A DNA stretch of 64,000 nt from Toxoplasma gondii ME49 (Eukaryota; Apicomplexa; Conoidasida; Eucoccidiorida; Sarcocystidae): assembly GCF_000006565.2 (NCBI RefSeq), contig NC_031476.1:4178458-4242457 (forward strand). The letters are read 5' to 3'. Of the stretch, positions 36,221 to 47,181 are shown one piece after another. Below the pieces are notes generated by a model. The model saw only the letters and a program-made list of their open reading frames with translations, did not search any database and was not told the origin of the DNA. How positions within the stretch are numbered: position 1 is the stretch's first letter; each line of letters starts with the position of its first letter. The translations under genes were made by a program, and so were the position numbers.

Positions 36221-39200
36221 TGCGTTAACCTGTGAGTGTCGCGATAAACAAGAAGATGCAGATGCTTTTGGAGCAATCGTGTGGGTACACCAAGTCGCTG
36301 TTAGCACCGAACACCAACAGGATATTCTGGCAAGGGGCGAGTGGCCCGACAAATGAGCACGACAAACACGCAGGCTCGTTGGTTTAAAACTCAGGTTCTA
36401 GCGTGAGATGACAGTTTTTTCCCGTGGAAAAGCTCCACAACACTGCGAAGAGACAAGCAACTCCTGTTGGATCGAACACGTTTCGGAAAAGGTGGGGACA
36501 GCGGAAAACAGATTCAGAGTCCACTAGATCGACCAGCGTGCACGTCACCACCAATGTCAATGTCTGAAGCTCCAGGGCATCGAACTGTTCGAAGTATGCA
36601 CGGAGTACCAACCGAGCGTTGAGTTCAAATAATGCATGGACAGATTACCGCTAATAAACGAGAAACAAAACAGTATGACGAACGAAAAACAAAAGAGCTC
36701 CCGGGTCGGTGGCTTCTTTTAAGTGCGAGCGTTCCATGCATTAGAGGGAATGTGAATGACACAGAATCTCGTCTACGCGGCGAATTCGCACGACAAACCG
36801 AGTCAGTCTGCCAGAAAAAAAAGTCCACGTTCAGCGCTGCATCTACGGAATTATCCAAGACATGAACAGATTTGGATAGTATAGGACGCGTCTGCCTCCC
36901 CCGTCTTCGTGCACACTCGCAGTTACCAGCCACTTCGTGGAACCGCGTCCTTGAGCAGTCTTGAAAAAGGCAGGCGTGGCGCAGGCACTGTCTTAGCACA
37001 GCCAGATTGTTTGCCGAGGGAAGGGACCGCGATAAAAGCAGTAGAGGACTGTCGTGTAATCGGAGAAAAAGGCAAAATCCATCAGCCTGCTCTTGTTGCA
37101 GTAAGACTCGCGTTGGAGTCCCAGAACAGGAATACTACGACATTGCGGCTAGGTCGGCAAGACATCGATCATCATAAACAAGCAGATAGATATGGCTACT
37201 TGCCTTCGAAGTTTGCCTTCCTTTGTCGATCTCCTTCCAAAAAGGGATGTGCTCTGTAAATAATCCTGAGAGCCAAATCTCTGAGTGGCACGAAACACAA
37301 ACTGCGTACTTTCTTGTAGCCGCCTTCCACGACACCACTGAGAAGCGCTTTTGACATTTTCTCTTCATGAATCGGGAGCCGGTTTTTGTGTTACTGTCTG
37401 ATGTGAAGGTCTGAAGAATTCCTTGGGGCGCGCGAAGAGACGGCGACGCGGTAAAGATATCGAACAATAGAGGGAAACAGATTCTTCCTCCGACATGATT
37501 CATACGTGGACGGTAGACAGCGGGTCCCCAGGTTTGCTATGACACCTCGTATGTGCATGTTTGGTTTTGTAAGGGTGAACAGAGTCACAACTGCAGCGTC
37601 GCTGAGTGGACCTGACGGCATGACGAGTGCGAATTTTTCTCGCTTCGACGCAGGAAACTCTCTTAAACGCCAGCAGCGCTCGTCCTTCGTCGATCGGAAG
37701 AAAGCAGTTCCGCATGAAATCGTGCGCCGAATTTACCAGTCGCTTAGTTTTGTCAAGGCAGATGTTCCAGTGCCCAAACAGCTTACGTCCTTTCCATTCT
37801 AAAAGTGGTACCCAGACCGGCGGATACCACTCTGTAGCATCTGAACTGCGGATTTCAACCGGCAAGGAGCAACAAACGCCCAAGCATCGTGTCGTGAAAC
37901 TTATCCGTAATCCCCTCGGAGAAGTTGGCACTGAAGAACTCTGAGAGTAATAGGGTTCGGCGAAAGATGTCATGTTGAATTCTACGTACAGCTAAGTCTG
38001 GTGGTGTGACCCTCGGAAAACGATAGCGGCCTATCGGCTGAACTGCGCAGTTTTAGCGGGAAAACTCGATCGCCAACGACTATCAAGAACACCGCTGTGT
38101 ATCGAAAAAGCGAGGCATGAAAAACGTATCGCGGCATGGAAGAGTGACGCCTCCATCCGCGGATACTATCGTGAAATAGGCACCCATCTAGTCCTTTCTC
38201 CAACTCTTATTATCGGTAAAAGAAAGAAGTACGGTGAGACAGAGGGTCGGAACAAAGCAGGTCACGGCCACCTTAGAACTCCCAGGCCTCGAGTTCCCTG
38301 TCGTTGATATTTGCCTTCTGCCCTCTCTTTTGTTTCAGTTTTTTCCCGGTTTCGTTCCCTGTTCCGGTACATGCTCCCTGGGCTCTGTCGCCGCCGTCAG
38401 CGGGTGGCCCGCGATTTTTGACAGAAACGTCGCTCTCGGGGTTCTCAGACGCACTCGAAAGCCTGGAACTAGGCCGCGAGTGTGGATATGCACATCATTT
38501 CATCCCAGTTAGCGGTTCGCAGTTTCCAGAAACACTTCAGTCGGCAGAACTGGAAAACGACATCCCAGAAAAAGTATGTCGACACGCTCGTGCTGGCCTT
38601 TTGCCGCCGCTATCCGGAATTCTTTTCGCAGGCAAACAGGAGATCCTCAGGCGTTCTCGACTCCATAATTTCGCGGTGTGCTCCTTGTAGAGGGAGCAGA
38701 CTCAGCAAAAGGTTGCTTCGCCCCTGAAACGCCAGAGTTTCTCGCTTTCTCTGTCGTCTGGCTGTGTCCGTGCTCAGAGTGGAACCCCAGAAGAAGCGTC
38801 CAATCGATTCGGCGAGCTCTTCAGTCCCGTGTGCATGCGATCTTCCGTTTTCTCTGAGCGCTTCAGAAACTCGATTGCGCTAGGTTGTTTGCGTCTTCTC
38901 TCATCTTTTCTTTCCTTTTCATGTTCCGCTACTCTACTGCCAGTTCCATTTCTCCGGTCCCTCGCGTTCCGGAGCTGATTCTGCGCAGAAATAGAGAGGG
39001 AAGTTCCCTTCTTGCCGCACGCCACGTGTGGGGCCTCTTGTCGATATACCATCCCCGTTTTTCAACGCTGCTGTATCTGCAGTCCTTCTTCACGAGTTTT
39101 CTGTTTTCCTTCGCCGTTCTCTCGTTTCGACTATCTTTTCGTGAAGCGTTTTCAGCCGCTACCTGAGCTCCGCATCCTCCGTTTTTCTCACTGCGGTCGC

Positions 39201-39704
39201 CGTGCCTGTTGTGCTGTCTAGCCCACTTGCGTTTCTCTAAACGCTCTCGCTTGCTGATTGGAGCTTTTCGCTAACTCTCCGACTGTTTCTCTCCTCCTTT
39301 TCCATGCGCTTGTAATTTCTTCTCCTAAAAGCCAAACCGTCGCTTCGTCCAGAGAGATCCTGTGGCGGGGGTTTTCCTACTCGTGTCCTGGAGGTCTTAT
39401 ATCTGCAGCCTCTCTGAACCACGGTCCGATTCAAACGCGCATTCCCTGTCAAGGAAAGAGGCGAATCTGTTCCGGTTCTTTTTTGTCTCTCCATCGGAAC
39501 TCCTCGAGAAACTCGCGTCCAGAAGGAAGAATGTAGAGCAACGCTTCACTCAGGGAAAACGCAGATCGTCTCTTTCTTTTTTCAGCGCGTGAGCGCATAT
39601 CCCGTGGTTTTCTGCAGCAGGTTCCCAAGCCGCTGTCATTGGCTCGTCTCGCCCGCGTTGCACTTCTGCAGTTCGTATCCATCAGATTGCGCGACTCGTA
39701 AAAA
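36221..39704. other. Spacer upstream of GAR1
   Basis: Mixed composition without a supported gene. A 157-codon minus frame at 37500-37973 (containing YPPVWVPLLEWKGRKLFGHW) looks faintly protein-like but starts without a good ATG context. The GAR1 promoter and 5' UTR should lie in the right half (about 38.8-39.7 kb, T-rich). Confidence 0.5.
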
Positions 39705-42700
39705 ATGAGTGGACGCGGAAGAGGCTCTTTTGGCGGCCGTGGAGGAGGCAGGGGAGGACGGGGAGGCTTCGGCGGACGAGGTGGCGGACGCGGCGGCGGA
39801 CGCGGTGGATTCTCTGGAGGAGGTAGGGAGGAAAACTGAAGACAGTTGTGACGAAGAAGACACTGAAAGAAGAAAAAACGCTTCGGAAAGAAGAATGAGA
39901 AAAGACACTGAAGGAAGAAGGGAGGTGAAGACCTGGAAGGGCACGAAGAAACAGGCGAAAGGGAAGAGAGATTGCCGGATTCGAGTCTCAGTCGTCAGAT
40001 AGGTCTTTCCACGAAGAAGATCAGGAGCAGCGGTGAATAAACGGACCCAGTGCCGAGCATGCCTTCACCTGTTCTCTGTCAGAGGACTCCACGCGAACAA
40101 AGAGGTCTGTCGGGTGTTGGCAAGTCTTTCTCTTTCCATTTTTGCGTCGTTTCTTCTCTCGTGGGGGATTTCCGTCGAAGCGAGGAGTCCTGCCCCCCAG
40201 GAGCGAGAAAAGGGAGACGCTCTCGCGCCCCCTTCGACTCCTGAGTGCGTCAACGGAGAACGCGAACTTCGAACAGGAGAGAGTGCGTCGCGTCTTTCTT
40301 CCTTTCAAAACGCTCTGCTTCTGTCTCCACAGTGTGTCTGTTGCAGGGGGACCCCCTTCCTCATAAGTTCCCTGTCTCCATGCTGCTTTTCTCCTCTCCC
40401 GTCAGGCTACAACCAAGGCCCTCCGGAGCAGATTGTCGGTGAGTGTGTTTCCGACGGCTCGAACGGGACTGGCGCGAGAGACTAGCCAAGAAGGTTTTGC
40501 GGCTTCCTGTCTCTCAGCTTCGAACGTCTTTCTGTCACTGTCCAGTTGGTTCGTTCTTCGCTCTCGCGTCTCTTGCCTTTCCGGTCTTTCGCTCTCTTTC
40601 TCCACACCCGGCGCTCAACGGAGGGCTGAAGTCCGCGCCGTCGCTCCCGGCTTTCTCTCTGCCTTGTCTTCGCTGGTTTTCTGGACGCGGGTCTCGGTCG
40701 CGTTGCTTTTTTTTTCGCTTCTTCCCTCACGCGAGCTGCGTCTTTCTGGTGTGGATCTCCTCCTGCGCTTGCCTCAGAGGCTGGCGAAGTGATGCATGCG
40801 TGCGAGTCGCAACTGGTCGTCAAGGGCACTCTCTCTCAACAAGTTCCCTACTTCAACGGGCGGGTGTTTCTGGAAAACAAAGAAGAAATTGGAAAGGTGG
40901 ACGAAATCCTCGGCCCCATCAATGAAATGGTAGGCGACGTCTGCGACTGTGGAAAACATGTTTTGTGCCTTGCCCCCTCTTTCCCCTCGCGTCTTCTGAA
41001 ACGGATCTGAGTCCTTTCTATCCGTATACGTCTCGAGACTTCTCCTCTGTCTTCTCCCGCAACTTTCTTGTCGCACTCCTGCGTCTCAGTCTTCGCTCCG
41101 GTGACTCTTCTCTCTCATGTGACTTTCTTGTCTCACTTCTGCGCGTCCTGCGTTTGAGTCTCCACTTGCGGTTCTCTGCTTTTCCTGACCGGTCGTCCTG
41201 CTGCAGATGGGTGCCGGTGCTACTCTCTCGCATGTGTACATACACTTCAGTTGCAGCGGCTTTCCTCCGACGCTTGGCATGGTTTTATTGCCTTCTGTCT
41301 GGAATATAAGTCGCGACGCCCCCTTGGACGCAGGCGTCTTAGATGGACGCTGAGCAGCCAGTAGCCAGGCATCTCGTTTCTTTTGTTCTTTCGGTTCGCT
41401 TTTTTTCCAGCTTTTCTCTGTTCGCTTGAACGAAGGTGTGAAAGCCGCATCTGTCAAACCGAAAACCAAGGTGAGAGCTGTTGGAGAGGCGCGGCGCTAG
41501 AGACCAGGCAAGAACGGAGAAACGTCCTCTCTGAGAGATGCAGCTCCAAGGGTCGTTTCAGCTGGATGGCGGGCGCGGTGTTGGCGCTCCCTTTGCTGCT
41601 AGGTTCGAGAGGTTCTCTGGCGTTCGAGAGACGACGACTCGAGCGTACATACACACACCCGACGCGCTTCAGTCCTTGTTTAGTCCGCAGGGAGAAAGAC
41701 ACAGGAGAAAGAGGGAGAGAGTGCCTCCTCGAAACACTGCAGGCCTCTGCTTCGGGCAGACACGAATGCGCTTGATCTCGTGAGCAGTCAAGGCGAGTCT
41801 TCTTGTCTCTCTCCAACCGATATGGTGGACGCAAAAAACGGAGACAAACGCCTTCATGTGTGCCGGTGGTTGCACTTGCCTTCGCCGCTTCCAGTGCTCT
41901 TTTTTCGCGTCTTCTCTTTCTCTCTGCAGTTCTACATCGACTGTCAGCAGACGCTGCCTCTTAGTCGCTTTCTCCCCAAGCCTCCGGTTGCCAAGGGCCA
42001 GAAGAAAGGTAGGGTGGAAAGAGTCTGTCACTCTTTTCAGACATCCCCGCACTCAAACAAGAGTCGCGGCGGATGAGGATTCCTCGCCGGCGGCCTGCAT
42101 GCGCCCTTCGGTTGAAGGCTGTTTCGCTCCGAACTCCCTCCTCACTTCGTCTTTGTGTCTGTGGCTCTTACTAGCTCTGGATGCTTTCCCAGTCTTTTTC
42201 TCTTCAGCGCCGCTTCCTTTTGTTCACTTTTTGAGCAGATGGCTCCCCAACGCTTCAGCAGAGCTCTGCGCATCGTCGTTCCTGCTGCCGTTTCTTCCTC
42301 TGTCTGTCGAGTCTTCAATAACGCCTGATCTCCGTCGTTTTTTCTCGCATTTTTCGCTAACTTCGCACGCGTGTCTACAAAGTTGAGGATTTCCTTCCTC
42401 CGCATTGGAGGCTTTTGCGTTTTCTTTGAGAATTTCTCGCCTATCTTCTAAAAGCATACAAGCGCGTCTCTGCCTCAAGTTAGGACTGGAAAGAACTTTC
42501 TTGGTCCTACACATCCCCTTGAACCTCCTGTCTCCAACTGTCTCTGACTCTCTCCGTATGTCTCCTCTCTGCAGAGGCCGGTGCTGGCGGACGCGGAGGC
42601 GGTCGTGGAGGTCGAGGCGGCGGTCGTGGAGGCTTCGGGCGCGGCGGCGGCGGCAGGGGCGGCGGCGGCAGAGGCGGCGGCAGAGGAGGTTTCGCCTCCA

Positions 42701-42815
42701 GAGGCTCGTTTGGGTGAGACAGCAAAGGAAAAACGAATCTTTGGCCTGTGCATCTCACAAGAGACACAAAAACAGGCGAGAAGTCTTGAGAAAAGCTCTT
42801 TGCTCTCCACCATTT

Positions 42816-42868
<53 letters not shown>

Positions 42869-42903
42869 TATAGATATGTACATACACTTCCAAAGACGTA
42901 CAC

Positions 42904-42946
<43 letters not shown>

Positions 42947-43274
42947 TATTTATATGCCATAGAGATAAATAGATGGATAGATATTTTGTGTATAACTGCA
43001 TGCACGCACGTTTATATGTCCATACATATTTATATATATATATATATATACATGTATATCTATACATATATAAATATATGCTTGTTGGTATTTGGGTTTA
43101 GGCGTGAGAGGCAGATGTTCACGAGGAAAGGCGGTAGTGTACCTCGCGTTTATTATGCTGTCGCCTTTCTGTCTCGTGCCGTCTAGGTTCTTCACTTTCT
43201 CGTTTGTTTTCTGTGCATGCAGCCGTGGAGGAGGCGGCGGACGGGGTCGTGGAGGCTTCAGCAGAGGGTCGTGA
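39705..43274 (+). CDS. GAR1: H/ACA ribonucleoprotein complex subunit 1 (GAR1), 210 aa
   Basis: Seven exons with fully consistent phases: 39705-39822, 40406-40438, 40778-40929, 41411-41470, 41930-42008, 42575-42713 and 43223-43274. The ATG lies in AAAAAATGAG. GAR1 binds the pseudouridine synthase (Cbf5/dyskerin) in H/ACA snoRNPs and acts in rRNA pseudouridylation in the nucleolus. Exon 1 encodes an N-terminal Gly/Arg (RGG) domain. Exons 2-5 encode the conserved core ([72 protein letters not shown]). Exons 6-7 encode the C-terminal RGG domain ending GGFSRGS. Length is normal for the family. The C-terminal RGG domain is split by a 509-bp intron rich in (TA)n. Confidence 0.97.
42816..43078. repeat. 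Three (TA)n tracts in GAR1 intron 6
   Basis: TA tracts at about 42816-42865, 42905-42948 and 43029-43078 inside the last GAR1 intron, separated by short unique sequence. Confidence 0.9.
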
Positions 43275-43814
43275 TGGCCCGCGGTGCGTTCTTGGGCGCC
43301 TTTTGGAGGCATGCAGAGGGCATGGCCAGCTCTGGAAAAGTAGTTCGGAAGATCTCCGAGAACAAGGAGGCTCGCAGTCTCGCGAAAAAGCATGCATCAG
43401 AGGCAGTGTTTTGGTCCGTTGTTTGGGGCTCTTTTGATGGTTTGCGGTGTGCTCCACTGTTGGTCCGCCATCTTTTGTCTGATCTCTCCCGTCCCTTGTG
43501 TTCAGAAGAAGCTGCGTTTTTCTCGGCAGTGGCTAGCTAGTCGCGCTCGCGCGAAGAGCCGGCGTACGTTCGACTGCGCCCTCTCTTTCTCCAGCGATCG
43601 GTGTCTTTCTCTCTAGTTCTGGTCGCTCCTTGGTGCGAAAGTCGGGCAATCCTGTGAACCAAAACTGGAAACGAAAACTGTCAAGACCTCGCAGGTGTCT
43701 CGGTCCTGGTGTTGCGTCTGCAGGCGAGAGGCCAAAAACTGGCAAAGAATCAAAAAGCCTCAGCTAGCCAGAAGTCACACCATCCATGAAAGGAAGTAGA
43801 GAGACGCATGGACG

Positions 43815-43845
<31 letters not shown>

Positions 43846-46636
43846 ATGTGTGCAGGGGGGAATGTATCGTATCCTATGTGCAAAGCTAGTATCATGAACA
43901 CAGCGATCAGAGCTTATCTCTAGAAATAGGCACAAACGCGCATCTATCTACCTATACAGACATATATAGATATATAGATATATATATATACACGTCTTTA
44001 CGGAAGTATACATGAGAGTTTTCTTCTTGCTGCTTTCTCTCCTCCACGTTTGTTCCTTTCGCCGATTTCAAATGAAAGGACTGCCCTTTGGAAGTTTCCT
44101 CACTACTTCTCACGCTTCTCAGAATGCCAGAGAGGCGCTGCCTGCACCAGGCCTTGTCACCCACAGCGCCTCGATGTTGGACGGTCCCCCACCAGTGCAG
44201 GCGCATGCACATGGAACTCCATGTGAACGTGCTAGCATATCCATCGACACCTATACACTTTCATAAATGCAGACCGACATGTAGATGCATAAATATATAT
44301 GTATATATATATATATATAAATAATATATAAATGTACATATGCATACGCATATATGCATATAGATACATATTTTTGTGCACATCTCTGTGTATCTGTGTG
44401 AAAACGTAAAAGTGCAGAAAACGCAAACGCTTGGAATGCCGATTCTCCATTTCTCGAGTGAACATTCTCGGTGGTGTGGGCGTGAGTTCTGCTTGGGAGT
44501 GATATCTGTGAAAGCCGTCGCTTTCGACATGTTAACGGAAGGAAGGTAGTGCGGATCCCAACGGGGGTCGGAGAAGGCGACGACGAAAGGCTGTTCTGTT
44601 TTCTTCTCGATGGACGAACGCGGAAGAGTGTGGGCTGATTCGGTTTTGAGCAGTCATGGTGGAACCTGTTTGATGAGTCGTTTTTCAGGAAGCAGAGATG
44701 ACAGCGCCGATGCCTGCAAGACTGGAACTTCTGTTTCCTGCCAGTGCATGCGCTCATATCGCCTAACGGAAAACGCCGTGTGGACATCCGAGAGGACCAT
44801 TTTCTGTCTTGTCAAGCTGCCTGCAGGTGTGGACACCAGGAATCTACAAAGAGGGCAAAACAGAAGAGTGGAGGGTCCCAGAGTTTTACCGTTACTAAAG
44901 ACAGATAGACCTAAGCATTCCCGACAGACTAATCTCAAGGAAAAAACGAGCAAAGCGCGTTTGCGCTTGTCCTTGTTTTCTGTCTGTCTGTGTTGAACCT
45001 GAAAAAAGCGCCCGTGGCAAGACTCTCTGTAGGTCCTTCCGAGCGTCCGGTCAAGTCTCTCTTCCACTTAGACTGCAGAGAAAACCAAAAATCTGCACAT
45101 CTGACTAAGTTTGCCTTTCCTGCGATGCCTCCTCTCGCGAGACGAGTCTGATGTCGCCCGTGGTGTTGCCCGAGTTTCTTCGCCGTGAATCGAAGGTAAA
45201 AAGCGCTGTTGGGGTGCAGTCTGGCAAGGATGTGCCAGTAGGAGAAGAAAGAACGGAACTGAGGATCCACAGCGAGTCGAAAAGCCAGTTTCCTCGCACA
45301 ACCGAAAAGCAAAAGACCTCGTCTTGCCTTGTACATCGGCCACAGCATGCACGCGTCGCGACACAGCGCTTCAGCGTAGAACACGAGACCTTGCGTGAAA
45401 ATGGAGAGGCGAATTTCTCGATTTTTCGCGAGAGTTCGAGGTCGACTCAAGTCCTCATCCTCCCGCGGCCTTTGGAAACTAACGGTTTTTTCTGCGAGTT
45501 TCCTGGAGAATTGCCTCTTTTGACTTTTGTAGGTCGCAGACCCGGCGCAGACACCGGTATAGCGCCTGCTCGACGCGCACCGTCGAGAAACCGTGGTTTT
45601 TCGTAGAAAGGACGCGTTTGCCTTTCTTCCTTTGCTCGTCTGAACGATTCGTTAGTCTCCGAATCGGTCTGTCTCCATCGCGCCGTCTGTCGCGTGCGTT
45701 TTCCGATTTCTTTCGCCCTCAGAGGCAGCTCACCATCGAAAAGCCACGGGAGCGACGAAGCTCGCGGCGCATGCGTTCTCAAGTGTGTAGAGAGCTCGTG
45801 CTTCTGTTGGCAAGACCGGGAGCCTTCTTTTGCCCTGATTTTCTCACCCGAAGTTCCCTTTGCCAGTCTCTCAGAGGCGCAGGCTCGTCTAGCCAGTGAC
45901 TTTTTCCCGTTCCGCGCGACTCGACCCTCTGCGCAACTCGCGAGCCGAGATCGCCCAGCTGTCCGTACACCCGGTCGATTCGTGAGCGGCGCTCCGACTC
46001 TCGCCGCGATCTTTGTTTTCGCCTCCTTCCGCTCGCAAGAACTCCCCAGGATGCAGCTCTGGCGGTTTCAGTCTGCAGCCAGGAAAGCAGAGAAGCAACA
46101 GAAAATGCTGGAGCGCCTCTGCAGCGGAGACGGCCTTTGCGCTCTTGCCTTGCAGCGTCCTTGAGTCCCCGCGTTTCCTCTTGTTGCCTGTAACAGCTGG
46201 CAGACGAGTCGGATGGTTTTCGCACTCTTTCTCGAAGTCTCTTCCGTCTCTCTCGGTGTCTGTGCAGGAGTCCCCGTCGCGTTTTTGCTGCCTCGAGACT
46301 CCGAAACGAACTGAAGAAGAACGGGGAAGGAGGAGGCCCTGTTTGCCTCTCCCTCGCGGTCAATCTTTCCGCCTTCTCTCTCGGCGTCTCCTGACGCCTT
46401 AGCAGAGAGGCCTTTGTCTTCCTCTTGGCTGCTGCCTTCTCCTCTGTCTGAGTCTGCTGTCGCGTCTTCGTCGTTCTGTTCTTCTTCTTCTTCTCTCGTT
46501 GCGTTGTCTTTTCTCTGTGGGTTCCTTCCCCTCCAAGCTTCCGCTCTGCCCTGCGTCTCGCCTCTCCGTTCTGCGCCTCTCCGTTCTGCGCCTCTGCGCT
46601 CGCCTCGCACTCCTTTTCGCAGCAGCACCAGACGAG
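43275..46636. other. Spacer between GAR1 and the GAT/appendage gene
   Basis: Contains the GAR1 3' UTR, (TA)n tracts near 43814-43842 and 44288-44340, and presumably the promoter of the next gene. Weak exon-like pieces occur at its right end. One is 46268-46370, with acceptor GTCTGTGCAG and frame [20 protein letters not shown], and might be an upstream exon of the adaptor-like gene. No independent gene was recognised. Confidence 0.5.
43814..44340. repeat. Cluster of short (TA)n tracts
   Basis: Separate TA/GATA runs at 43814-43842, about 43960-43992 and 44288-44340 with unique sequence between them. Confidence 0.8.
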
Positions 46637-47052
46637 ATGAAGGGTCCTGGAGGAGAGGGGAAGGGAGGCGGAGACGACGGAGGAATTGACTTGGACTTGG
46701 CAAGAATCATGGCCATCCAACTCAAAGAAATGACGCAGAGCCATGGTGCGCGGACGGACTCGCGAGCTCCTCTCTTGATCTCTTTTTTTATGTGGATCTT
46801 CTCCTCTGGACTGCCAGCGACCTCTCTGTGACGAAATACCGCTTGTTCTCGAACCGGTCGATTCTCCGTGGTGTTGGGTCCTTCGAGGCCTAAAAAAAAC
46901 TCGCAATTTTCTGCACAAAAGTTTTCTGTTCAGAGCCGCACTCGCTCGTCTTAATCTCCTCGCCTGCAGTTGCCGAACGCCTCCCAACGTCACTCTTTGA
47001 CAACGAAGCATATATATATATATATATATATAAGAATATATGTGGATAGGTA

Positions 47053-47083
<31 letters not shown>

Positions 47084-47092
47084 ATATGTATG

Positions 47093-47181
<89 letters not shown>

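Noticed and set aside
32300..38700. Nuclear copies of mitochondrial genes, tRNAs or a retroelement
   Set aside because: I looked for cytochrome-like frames, tRNA A/B boxes and reverse-transcriptase motifs and saw none I could support.
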